From: Hofstenia miamia | Lineage: Eukaryota; Xenacoelomorpha; Acoela; Hofsteniidae | NCBI GenBank assembly: GCA_900660155.1 | Contig: CABFPE010000280.1 | Location: 680,703 to 744,702 of the forward strand | Length of the DNA: 64,000 nt | Direction of reading: 5' to 3' | Shown: piece after piece, positions 23,992-34,480 of the stretch | Layout: each line of letters begins with the position of its first letter | How positions within the stretch are numbered: the first letter of the stretch is position 1 | Position numbers and translations under genes: made by a program | The notes under the pieces: generated by a model | The model's database searches: none | Seen by the model: only the letters and a program-made list of their open reading frames with translations | Told to the model about the DNA's origin: nothing

Positions 23992-26692
23992 CATGTTTAC
24001 GTGTTTCCCTCCTTTTAGCTGTCATTTCCTCACTCTCCAATAACATTAGAATATTTTGGGAATCGCAAAAAATAAATTCATGTTTCTTTCTTAACACAGA
24101 ATTATATATTTCCCGCGAGTCTATGCAATTTTAAATAGACAATCATCATTTAATGACCACAGCAAAATAGGATGTATTGTAACATTCGCTTCAATGCTAT
24201 TCATAACAAAAACCCTTTTAGATTTACAAATTATTTTACAATTTACGAATCATTAACATCAAAATAAATATTCAAAGTTTACAAAGGAATCAACTAAAAT
24301 CAACTGTACAAAAATTTAATAATTTTAAAAGAAAAAGAATCAATAAGCAAAAAACACAAATAATAGTAATAAGAAAAAATAATGATAAAATATTAGATTA
24401 AGAGAAATTGGCCTCTTCATGATTGATGGTTTGCTGAAAGAGTTGGCTTAAGAATTGAAATAACGTGACGTTATGAGAATGACATCACCCCTCTGAAGAA
24501 TAATTGACAGATGCTCAAAAAATTGTCTGATTACAAACTTATTTATTTACAAATTAAATATAAAACAGCCCACTTTTGACACATGTGAAGAAAACTTTTC
24601 CTAAAATAAATGTTATAGCAGTAAACTGCGATTCTCGATCTATTTCGTTGTATCTATCGCATTTCATGCATGCACGACGTATTTTTTGCAATGATAAAAT
24701 ATCAAAGTCGGCCTTTTCTGAATCAAACGATTCCGGGAAAGTGGGTTGAAGTTTCGAAAAACTATATATCATGGGAGTTCAAATCCTGATTCAGGTGATT
24801 ACTCTTTATGGAGTTTTGTAACACTTGTTAAATAAAACCAAGTAGTATTGACATTTTAAAAAGTTCGATTATCACCTGTTCAACAGTTATCACTGAAAAA
24901 TTCACAACTGTTTATATCATTAGTTTGTTCACAATTTATTGTATTTTTCAGAAGTTTTTTAGAGCCAATGATTATTTTTTTAACGTTGCGAATAAGGATA
25001 AAATTTGAGATTTGCTTAAAATAACCCATGTTTAAAACTTTTTAAAAGTTTAATTTTTTTTCGAGGAAAAACCTTAATACTCAACGAATTTGAATCGAAC
25101 GTAATAAAAATTTATTCATGTACAATTTTTGTTATTCACAGATCTGGCAAATTCCTGGATCGTGTAAAGCATTTGATGGACTCAGCAAAACAATACTCAT
25201 TATTCAACAGCTAAATAAAATATTTAATAACCTTTCAGTGGCTATAGTAAAATACCTCACTATCAGTACATACCTAAAAAATTAGCAGTACATATAAATA
25301 TTAATTTTTTTTTAAAAATATTGAGCTTTCTTAACAAAAAANCATGTTTACGTGTTTCCCTCCTTTTAGCTGTCATTTCCTCACTCTCCAATAACATTAG
25401 AATATTTTGGGAATCGCAAAAAATAAATTCATGTTTCTTTCTTAACACAGAATTATATATTTCCCGCGAGTCTATGCAATTTTAAATAGACAATCATCAT
25501 TTAATGACCACAGCAAAATAGGATGTATTGTAACATTCGCTTCAATGCTATTCATAACAAAAACCCTTTTAGATTTACAAATTATTTTACAATTTACGAA
25601 TCATTAACATCAAAATAAATATTCAAAGTTTACAAAGGAATCAACTAAAATCAACTGTACAAAAATTTAATAATTTTAAAAGAAAAAGAATCAATAAGCA
25701 AAAAACACAAATAATAGTAATAAGAAAAAATAATGATAAAATATTAGATTAAGAGAAATTGGCCTCTTCATGATTGATGGTTTGCTGAAAGAGTTGGCTT
25801 AAGAATTGAAATAACGTGACGTTATGAGAATGACATCACCCCTCTGAAGAATAATTGACAGATGCTCAAAAAATTGTCTGATTACAAACTTATTTATTTA
25901 CAAATTAAATATAAAACAGCCCACTTTTGACACATGTGAAGAAAACTTTTCCTAAAATAAATGTTATAGCAGTAAACTGCGATTCTCGATCTATTTCGTT
26001 GTATCTATCGCATTTCATGCATGCACGACGTATTTTTTGCAATGATAAAATATCAAAGTCGGCCTTTTCTGAATCAAACGATTCCGGGAAAGTGGGTTGA
26101 AGTTTCGAAAAACTATATATCATGGGAGTTCAAATCCTGATTCAGGTGATTACTCTTTATGGAGTTTTGTAACACTTGTTAAATAAAACCAAGTAGTATT
26201 GACATTTTAAAAAGTTCGATTATCACCTGTTCAACAGTTATCACTGAAAAATTCACAACTGTTTATATCATTAGTTTGTTCACAATTTATTGTATTTTTC
26301 AGAAGTTTTTTAGAGCCAATGATTATTTTTTTAACGTTGCGAATAAGGATAAAATTTGAGATTTGCTTAAAATAACCCATGTTTAAAACTTTTTAAAAGT
26401 TTAATTTTTTTTCGAGGAAAAACCTTAATACTCAACGAATTTGAATCGAACGTAATAAAAATTTATTCATGTACAATTTTTGTTATTCACAGATCTGGCA
26501 AATTCCTGGATCGTGTAAAGCATTTGATGGACTCAGCAAAACAATACTCATTATTCAACAGCTAAATAAAATATTTAATAACCTTTCAGTGGCTATAGTA
26601 AAATACCTCACTATCAGTACATACCTAAAAAATTAGCAGTACATATAAATATTAATTTTTTTTTAAAAATATTGAGCTTTCTTAACAAAAAA
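23992..26692. repeat. Exact 1350-bp tandem duplication with a single N at the joint
   Basis: Bases 23992-25341 recur at 25343-26692, offset 1351, with a lone N at 25342. No differences were seen by eye, and the 72-codon open frames at 24554-24772 and 25905-26123 are identical. As with the copy at 7269-8621, this looks like an unmerged contig overlap. Each copy carries the 15-bp palindrome ATAACGTGACGTTAT (24460-24474 and 25811-25825), which includes a CRE-like TGACGTTA. Confidence 0.93.
24554..24772 (-). CDS. Possible coding segment, unrecognised
   Basis: A 72-codon open frame reads FSKLQPTFPESFDSEKADFD then LSLQKIRRACMKCDRYNEID. Its codon choice and charged composition look more protein-like than the usual AT-rich noise here. 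I recognise no domain, and no convincing splice sites bound it, although a TTTATTTTAG acceptor-like string occurs inside near 24605. It could be an exon, a pseudogene or chance. An identical copy exists at 25905-26123 through the probable assembly duplication. Confidence 0.22.
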   Translation of the reverse strand: MIYSFSKLQPTFPESFDSEKADFDILSLQKIRRACMKCDRYNEIDRESQFTAITFILGKVFFTCVKSGLFYI

Positions 26693-26919
26693 ATGTGTTT
26701 TAAGGGGTTTTATATTTAGGGGAATTTAATTTAGTAAATCACTTTTTTACACACTCAAATATTATATATAAATCTATATCTTGAATATTTTAGCTGCTGA
26801 GAACCCCTGAGAATTTGAAATGAGGAGCAGGTATTTTCATTGCAGATGTCGGTCTAAGATTGTATGGTGCATATTTGTGTTTTCATTGCCAAACTGTGTT
26901 TCCATGCTTTACTTTTCAT

Positions 26920-27201
26920 CAGGCGCGGCTTTATGGAGATTCACTTTCCAATTTTGTGTTGAGAAAATTTATAAACACATAGAAATTTAGTAAAAAATAA
27001 TCCCAAGAGAAAACTATATTGTAAAATTTAATCCTTTAAATGTCTTATTAGAAAATTTTATTCATTATTCATCTTAAATTTTTAGATGACACTTACGAAT
27101 ATCAAAATCAAAAATATTTGAAATGTATGGAAAAAGGACCCTTTTGCAAAAAATATAAATTTCTTTAAAAGGGGGCACTGCCCCCCCTAAAGCCGCGCCT
27201 G
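26920..27201. mobile_element. hAT-type MITE, 282 bp
   Basis: CAGGCGCGGCTTTA at the left is mirrored by TAAAGCCGCGCCTG at the right (14 bp, perfect). The flanking octamers CTTTTCAT and CGTTTCAA agree at 6 of 8 bases, as expected for a worn 8-bp hAT target duplication. The right subterminal part is rich in C and G runs. The interior is AT-rich and non-coding. It belongs to the same family as 29811-30075. Confidence 0.88.
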
Positions 27202-28899
27202 CGTTTCAATCGTGACACCCAACATCATGAACACAATGCCATCATATAGATCTGAATCAGTGAAATTGGATAGAACAGAATAAAATAAAATTTATTGAAA
27301 TAATGGTCATGAATTATTGGCTTGTCATTAAAATCATGTATACAATTTCAAAAACTTTTTTTAAGTGATTTGAAAAATTAATAATAATCATCAATTTCAT
27401 TTCAGAAATTTTTTGATTATTAATAAAGAGGGTTACATTGGATAAAAAGTTGTTTCACTTGACTTAAAACATTGCGGTTTGAATTTTATATGCATGTCTA
27501 TGATGAGTTGTATAACATTGTTTTCGCATTAAAAAATTTATTTTTTAAATACATCTGTTTAATTATTTTGCAGCCATCCAACAAACGTCTCCACTCTGTC
27601 TTTTGATCACCATTAAATACCTAACTAATTTTGCATTTTTAGAAATTTACCTTTTTAGTGTTTCTCAGCACTGGCGAAGTTTTTAATTTTTACTGGAAAT
27701 AACCAGAAATTAAATATCTCACTTGTTATGATATAATATTTCAGGTTCAAGGGAACGAATGAGAAATCAATGGGAAGTTGCAACTATTAATGTCATTGGA
27801 GGAACTACTTTTTAGTGACTCACTAATCCACGGATTTAATTTGATCCCGGGTAAATCCTACCCTTACTAAAGGGTAAGGTTCATTCAACAATCCATTCAA
27901 ACTCTTATACTGAAGTCAGTTGACGAATATTTTTACAGCCATCAGAGTGCATTTATTTGCTAAAGCATACAGTATAATAATATTTTAATAATAGACCAAT
28001 CGTACAACATTAACATGATATATCTGTGAGAAGTTTTCACTGCTATTGTTTAAGCCGCTTAATAGATAGAATAGTGGCGACTTTATCTGGCATATAATGT
28101 TGTGCTGTGATGTGCGCTGTCACACTTAAAGTTTGCGCTGTCATTTACAATACTAGCATACATCCTGGGTACGGCTTGACAGCTTATCATCAAGAAACGG
28201 CTAATAGGCTCTCCAAACTGCTTAGGTGTTACGATTTGGATAGACTTGTACGAAATTAGCTGCAAAGCTTGACAATAGACCGACAAAGCTCAGAGAAGTT
28301 CTATAATATTCACTTCTTCGCCTTGTAATAAAGAACAATCTGCTTGCTTACATACTAATGATGTGTGTATAAACTTTGAAAGAATTGTCCACTGACTAAG
28401 CTAAATGCGAATTTTAATGAGAGGAATTTTGTTACATATTAGGAAATGCACTTCTGGCCATTAATTTGCGAATCCTTGTCAAAGTATGATATTGTTTTGA
28501 TTTGAGTCTTTTAGTTGTTTTGTATATTGACTGCTATTTAACAACATGAGAGGCGTTGTTTATTTTAATTGCATTGCCGATTTAAAGGTGTAGAATTCGC
28601 ACACACTCGTCTGCTAAACATTTTCAAAGTCGTAAATCGATTAGTTGCTTATACACTTTTTAAACTGTTTGTTTTAAGCACCATAAACTATAATTGTGTT
28701 AACAATTAATCGAACGTGAGTAATTGTTTTATAAATTACATAAATATTTATTGTTTTATGAGTTTAATGTAGGCCGTTTTATAGACTTTCTCTTAATGTA
28801 TAAGCGCATTAAGCCGTTAATATTTATACCGCGCGTTGTGCGTTTATTGAATTTTGGTAATCCCACAAATAAATTGTTTATAGGCAACGGTATCATGTA
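27202..28899. other. AT-rich non-coding stretch
   Basis: No gene is supported. A small hairpin (TACCCTT...AAGGGTA) lies near 27858-27875. A GC-richer patch with a 67-codon open frame on the minus strand at 28083-28286 has no recognisable domain. Confidence 0.5.
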
Positions 28900-29340
28900 T
28901 CAATGAGCTTGTGTATCATGTTTTACGAGGGAATGTGCCTAATCCACAGCCTCCTTATTTGTAAGCCGTGTGGCTTATCCAATTACGTTTCAAAAATAAC
29001 AATTGACGGCTAATGTATGAAAACATGCATGCCAAATCCGCGTCGGCTTACCTCTTAATGGATTTACAGGGAAGAACTAAGCGTTGTTTTATGAAGCGTT
29101 TAGCAACTAGCACCAGTCTCTTGTTTATTTGTTGATGCCCATTCGCGATAATGGCATTACACTCGATGATCTCTGAACACCTGATAATGCGTGTAAAGCC
29201 ATATAAAACCGGCTGTCAGCAGCCGTATTTCAAATGATGATCTCTATCTATACGCCTGTTTGTTGAATGACCGGCGGGTGCTATAACCAGCTTTTGGCGG
29301 CCTCCTTCTTATCTGTTTTCTTTGCAAACACTAAACTCGC
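28900..29340. promoter_or_regulatory. Enhancer-like island, about 4 kb downstream of FoxG
   Basis: This stretch is clearly less AT-rich than its surroundings and dense in developmental-factor words: CCTAATCC (Otx/Gsc type), CCAATTACG and TTAATGG (homeodomain), TTGTTTATTTGTTG at 29121-29134 (forkhead), CACCTG at 29178-29183 (E-box), CTTATCTG (GATA) and TTTGCAAACA. CCATATAAAACC at 29200-29211, followed by a GGCTG/CAGCC hairpin at 29211-29224, could mark a small promoter. No open frame explains it. The assignment is inference from composition and motif density. Confidence 0.3.
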
Positions 29341-29802
29341 TGTTTTCAGACACAATCTACTTCAATCATAAATATTTTTCCCAAGTATCAATATTGCTGC
29401 TTCTACCGCCGGTTTACAGCATTCTTTAAAAGATCGTTAAGATAAAAATACAGTTACATGTAACCATTTATTTATATACAACAGACAATTTTGCTCCGTT
29501 TCGTCTGTTTATAGTAAATAATAAACACGAAATACAATGTGTGTTAGCGTTAATTTACTATCTGCATGTGTTTATGTTATTGCAGACATAATTTAATATT
29601 TTGTCAAGTCACTTATTATCTAAGATCTTGGACTGAATCAACGAGGCAAAGACTTTCTCACAGAGGGCTGTTTGGTATGAAATATAAAATTTGGGAAATC
29701 CATATTTATACAACTTTAAGTTATTTTATTAGTTTTTAATTCTTCCTTGATTATATCAACAAAAATTCTTTCAAATTTTATACATTGTATTTTTACTAAT
29801 GC

Positions 29803-30083
29803 AATAATCACAGGCGCGGCTTTAAGATTTTTAAAACAGGGGACCATCCAATTTTGTTTCAAGAAAACTTAAACTAAAATGGAAATTTAAACAAAAATAA
29901 CTCCAAGAGAAAACTTCATTGTAAAATGTAACCTCTAAATGTCGAAATTAATGCATTGGTTACCTTAAATTGTCGGATGAAACTTGCAAACATCAACATA
30001 AAAAATATTTGAGGAAGACACTTTTACAAAAGGGGGGCACTGGCCCCGGGTGCCCCCCCCCTAAAGCCGCGCCTGAATAATCA
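29803..30083. mobile_element. hAT-type MITE, 265 bp, with perfect 8-bp target duplication
   Basis: The element spans 29811-30075. It begins CAGGCGCGGCTTTA and ends TAAAGCCGCGCCTG, and is bracketed by AATAATCA at 29803-29810 and again at 30076-30083, a perfect 8-bp duplication. The interior matches 26920-27201 in several blocks (ATCCAATTTTGT, CCAAGAGAAAACT, ATATTTGA, GGGGGGCACTG). It is non-coding and non-autonomous. Confidence 0.95.
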
Positions 30084-30972
30084 ATATGAAACTTCATAAT
30101 ACTTTTACATCAATCTGGATATTATTATATTCAAAACACCCCAGTAGTAAGCATTACTGAAAAAGTCTAAATTTTATGTAGCCTGTTAGAGATTTTTACC
30201 CCACTCGGTTTTGTAAGTTTTAAAGTTTTTCAAATGATGACATTCTGTAACTATTTAGCTTTTTCATTTGTTGATGTGTGCGATAATGATTTTTCTAAAT
30301 GATTATAATGAATAACGGAAATTTACGTATTTTGCATTTCTTCTTTAGCTTTTATGATCTCTGTCTTAATTGTTCAATCTATAATGTTTTACGAATAATT
30401 TTTTTAAATATAATTTGAAAAATATAAAAATATACAAATATTGTTCATTATTTAAGGTTTTAATCTACATAAATGTTGTATATAACTTTTAAAATATTAG
30501 TATACATTTTGAAAGATACAATGTCGTTCCTTTATTTCAAATGTTTTTTTGCTATAGGAATGAAGTTATAATTTTTTTATTTTAAATTCAAACTTCGAGT
30601 AAATTTTGTGCCATCAGGGATTCCATTTAGTTGCTATTATATGTATTAATTAAAGTTTCTTTAAGATTGTTTATCGCTATTTGAATTTAGCATGCAAGGT
30701 TTGGTGTTTGGAAAACTGTTTGTTTTAACATATAAGTTCTTTGAAATGCGATGGGTATTAGGAATTACGAAGAATAATTGTTGCGGAGAGAGGTGTAATG
30801 TACCCTGAACACTGTTTTATTCATGTAAATGTTTCTGTCTAATAGGCTGTCAATGTTTTTTGGAGTTTATAATGATATAAATGAGTTATTTGACAGGTGC
30901 TAAACTATGTACATTTTCCATCGAGTTTTCTTTTGTCTGTTCTTTCAGCTTCATCGTCTGAATGTCACATAC
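30084..30972. other. AT-rich non-coding stretch
   Basis: I see nothing that I can support in this interval. Confidence 0.5.
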
Positions 30973-31213
30973 ATGCATGATGCAATTTGATTTCGTGTGC
31001 TTTCGACACTGGCCTTTGGAGAAGATAATTGACTCGATTTAGCATGTTTTCTACCCTCTTTAAGTTAATATAGTCCTCCACTGGGACGCCAATTATCCCA
31101 GCCTGTGTTCTTTTTATACGCAAATTTTGATTGATCACGTCAAACTTTGAAAGTCTTGCTTTTGCCGATGAGTTAATGTTTTTATGGGTTTTTGCTTTCT
31201 TTTTAAATTGCAC
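30973..31213 (-). CDS. Candidate internal exon of an unrecognised gene
   Basis: The minus strand is open for 82 codons with a protein-like composition (KARLSKFDVINQNLRIKRTQ, AGIIGVPVEDYINLKRVENM, LNRVNYLLQRPVSKAHEIKL). An in-frame TAG immediately precedes it, and the start coincides with an acceptor-like TATCAACAATTAG|GTGCAA. Close to its end lies a strong donor, CAT|GTATGT at 30972-30967, just before the TGA. A 241-bp internal exon is therefore the simplest reading. No ATG starts it. The residues hint at a basic N-terminus followed by amphipathic helices. I do not recognise the family. No partner exon was found nearby, so a retained pseudo-exon is possible. Confidence 0.4.
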
Positions 31214-31215
31214 CT

Positions 31216-33069
31216 AATTGTTGATAAACAAAACAATTTTCATTCTCTTTTGTGCATTATTTCCTCTATTGGATCCATAATTTGCCCGTTGTTTTCTGTT
31301 TGACATTAAATTACCTCAGACATCAATTTTCTTATATATTTCATAATTTCAATTTTTAATAAAGCAGAATATTCTAAGCTTTTCAGTCATTCAAACAAGT
31401 TGATCACCATTGCCATACTTACCAGTGTTTAACATTTTCAGTATCTTATATTGAACAAACATGGAAAATTACACTGAGTTGATTTTAATTGATACTATAG
31501 ATTTAAATTACTTAATATTGGTAGTACAGGGGATGAATTGTTAATTTTCCTAAATTTGCATATGCACAGAAATAAACTCTTGCAGACTCTTCAATATTTT
31601 TTAAGTGAACCACTAAATTAGGATCTTTCACTATCATGTACTTTTTCAATACTAATTTTATGCTAACAAAATGCATGTTATATTTTACTTGAAAATTGAT
31701 AAACAATGTTTCACTAAAAATTTATTTATATAAATAAGTGTAATGATCGTTCATAAGTTAAGCCCTGTTTAATCTCAGTTTGTTATTAATAGTTACTTTA
31801 GTTTAAATGGAAATCAGTTTTGTGTTCTTAAATATGAACGTTCTTATGTAAACGTTTGAATATAAAACATCTAAGTTAATTTTCCCACCATATTTCTTAA
31901 GGAATTTAATGTTAGAAAACATCATCTCCTCTATTTCTTGATAACCTTAAATTAAAAAAACAATATATTTTATAAAAACATGTTATAATTTAATTTACAC
32001 TAAATGATCCTAAGTTTGAAGTTAGGTTTACGTATTCACTATTATTCCGAGTTTTTACCGCTTTGATAGTAACTGTATTTAAATTTTTTTGAAAAACTTA
32101 CCACATGAAATATAACTCTGACATTCCTTTTGGCTACAATTATAATTTGGTTTCATTTAATAAATATTTAATGTTTCATTTAAAATTTGAATCTTGCAAT
32201 TAATTTGATCCTGTTTATTTTAATATTTGCAACTTTGGAAACTAGTAGATATTTTCTCTAGATTTATATTTGACTTTTCTCCGTTACGATTATATATTTC
32301 CAGGGTTCTTTGTGTTCAACTACTTTATTAACCTTCATGCACTTTTTATTGTGAATGACAAATTTTTCAACTACACTTTATTCATAGTACTTAACTTTTA
32401 CTTTTGTACATAACTGAAAAATTCTAAAATATATAAATTTTTTAAATGTTCCTCAACATAATTTTAAATTTTTATTTTTTTAATCATGTTTTTTCCTTTT
32501 GACATTTTTAGACTACTTGATGAAAAATATAAATATATTTTGGATTTTAATGGGGAATCGATGTCATCGTTCTATACTGATTATCTTTAATTATGACATT
32601 CAATGTGTAGATAGATTTTCTGTACACAAGTTTACATTTTTTCTATTAATTCATTTATTTTTGTTAAATTGTTTCAGATAAATCACAATATATTTTTTAA
32701 ACATTAGTAAAACACTTGATAATTTCTTTGTTGTACTCGTAAAAATTGCAAAAAAATTTTCATTTTAATATTTTTAAGTTCTGACTTATTAAGAAATTAA
32801 TAAATAATTTTCTACATATTTTTTTAAAAAATTATTTTCAATTTTTCAAACATTAATTACTAGGCTTATATAATTGTATTTTTCATTAAGAGCAATATTT
32901 TATTAAGCCAATACAATATTTTTATTAATTAATTTAATTAATGTTAAAAAATTGATAATTATATGTGAATGTACTATGCAAAGGGGAAACTAGCTAGATT
33001 GAAAAATTCTTCTATTGACTAAAACATTCTACAAACTAACATTGCAATAAATTTGTGGGTGAATTGCTC
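31216..33069. other. Very AT-rich stretch downstream of FoxG
   Basis: No coding sequence is seen. On the minus strand AATAAA occurs at 32921-32926 and 32899-32904, 160-185 bp past the FoxG stop. These are candidate poly(A) signals, but such words are frequent in sequence this AT-rich. Confidence 0.4.
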
Positions 33070-33074
33070 ACCTT
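33066..33074 (-). promoter_or_regulatory. Strong splice-donor match just after the FoxG stop
   Basis: Eleven nucleotides beyond the TAA stop the minus strand reads AAG|GTGAGC, a near-ideal 5' splice site with the cut after 33072. If used, FoxG would have an intron in its 3' UTR. A junction this close to the stop would not be expected to trigger nonsense-mediated decay. Use is unproven. Confidence 0.35.
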
Positions 33075-33082
33075 GGAGTCAA

Positions 33083-33823
33083 TTAGAGGGAGGGCAGTTT
33101 GAGTAGATTGAATGGCGGTGTTGTAGAGTTTGTGGAGAGTGGCATTCGTGCTAGAGGATGATTAGGATCGGGGATTAAGTCTGTGGGAAGTCTGAGAATG
33201 GCTGGGTGATTTGCGTAGAGACTGTACTGAAGGAACCCTGCATTAGTAGCAAAAGCAAATGGATGACTAGCGGTTGGAAAACCAAAGCCTGGTCTTCTGA
33301 ATCCCAACCTGTTTCGACTAGTGGATGATCGTCTGCGTAGTTTTCCAGTTGTACCACCTATGAATACATCATCTGCACTGGGATCCAACATCCAGTAATT
33401 ACCTTTCCCGGGATCATCGTAATGTCGTGGGACTTTAACAAAACATTTGTTGAGTGATAAGTTGTGTCTGATTGAATTTTGCCATCCCTGCTTGTTTTCT
33501 CTGTAATATGGAAAGTTCTTCATAATAAATTCGTAAATTCCATTTAAAGTTAGGCGCTTCTCTGCACTGCTCCGTATTGCCATCATTATCAATGCGTTGT
33601 AGCTAAACGGTGGTTTGTCGCACTTTTTTATGACCCCTTTCTTCTCGGCATCGTTTTCAATGACATCGACTTCGTCGGATACGTCGGATTCTGCATCGCT
33701 GACTGAAATGTGCTTTTCTTCATTGAAAATTGCTGATTCGTCGATTTCTGATTTAGGATTGCAGGTATTGCTAAGTATGTCAACTATCCCAAACGAAGTG
33801 AACGATTTTTTATGGACTGTCAT
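33083..33823 (-). CDS. FoxG: FoxG forkhead transcription factor
   Basis: The 246-residue protein is complete in one exon. Residues 69-160 form the forkhead (winged-helix) DNA-binding domain: [15 protein letters not shown] at the start, the recognition helix [18 protein letters not shown] at 114-131, then [15 protein letters not shown] and [16 protein letters not shown]. The wing 2 sequence [32 protein letters not shown] and [15 protein letters not shown] are hallmarks of FoxG (brain factor 1). The N-terminus has FGIVDILS at 11-18, an eh1-like Groucho/TLE-binding motif placed as in other FoxG proteins, followed by an acidic stretch (40-60). The C-terminal tail is short, proline-rich and divergent. 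The protein acts in the nucleus and in bilaterians patterns anterior neural and sensory tissue. ATG at 33823 lies about 60 bp below a TATA box. Vertebrate FoxG1 is also single-exon. Confidence 0.97.
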   Translation of the reverse strand: MTVHKKSFTSFGIVDILSNTCNPKSEIDESAIFNEEKHISVSDAESDVSDEVDVIENDAEKKGVIKKCDKPPFSYNALIMMAIRSSAEKRLTLNGIYEFIMKNFPYYRENKQGWQNSIRHNLSLNKCFVKVPRHYDDPGKGNYWMLDPSADDVFIGGTTGKLRRRSSTSRNRLGFRRPGFGFPTASHPFAFATNAGFLQYSLYANHPAILRLPTDLIPDPNHPLARMPLSTNSTTPPFNLLKLPSL

Positions 33824-33881
33824 GACTGAATAACAAATGCGGTTAGTGAAATTTAGGTTTCATTTATTGCTTACTCCAAAA

Positions 33882-33940
33882 TTTATATCACTTGCCAAAA
33901 CAACTCATCATCCAATCAAATGGCGTTGATTTCGACCAAT
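33882..33940 (-). promoter_or_regulatory. FoxG core promoter: TATA box and two CCAAT boxes
   Basis: On the minus strand TATAAA lies at 33887-33882 (context GTGATATAAATTTTG). Upstream of it are two CCAAT boxes in reverse orientation (plus-strand CCAAT at 33912-33916 and 33936-33940), about 25 and 50 bp away. That spacing predicts a start near 33855 and a 5' leader of roughly 30 nt before the ATG at 33823. The arrangement is classical, but it is predicted only. Confidence 0.5.
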
Positions 33941-34254
33941 CGCTGGACAGCAGTTGATAGTAGTTTTCGATAATTGACTTTGTCGGGCGAATCGAACAAC
34001 ATTCTCTTAAAATTGACAAATTACTGTATTATAAATATTTACTTTTCACCACCGATTATTTAATAAATTAACTGACTTTTTGTATATAACAGCAGCATGT
34101 AAATTTATATTTTTATTATAAATAAATTGACATTTAATAACAATTTTATGAGCGTTCTAAATATTATTCGAAATCCAAATTCTTTTCCTCCTTGTTGTTT
34201 TACGAAATTTAAATATTTACTCTCTTTAATTGAGTTAAACAATCGAAGAGGGTT

Positions 34255-34480
34255 TTCATACAGTAAATAAACAACACCTTTACCCCTGCAACGCCCATGG
34301 CTTGTTTTTCGTATATAGGTATTATAAAGTCCATTTGTTTGTTTTATTCGCTGATTAATTTATTAAAACCATACCTCTTGTTTGCCACCAGTTCAATACA
34401 TGTGTTCGGTTTCGCCAATAGTGACAACATTAATTGCCTTTTTATTGTAAAGTAAACATGCCAATCCGTTTTAGTAGGCC
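34255..34480. promoter_or_regulatory. Possible FoxG upstream element with forkhead sites
   Basis: About 430-650 bp upstream of the ATG the DNA becomes GC-richer. It contains TAAATAAACAAC at 34264-34275 and TTTGTTTGTTTTA near 34335, both good forkhead-site matches in opposite orientations, plus ATTAATTGCC (homeodomain type). Forkhead sites next to a forkhead gene raise the possibility of autoregulation. This is inference. Confidence 0.25.

Noticed and set aside
24775-24800. AGTTCAAATCC resembling a tRNA T-loop (B box)
   Set aside because: Neighbouring bases do not form a T-arm or the rest of a cloverleaf, and no A box lies at the right distance.
33615-33833. 72-codon plus-strand frame over the start of FoxG
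   Set aside because: It is the antisense shadow of the FoxG acidic N-terminus.
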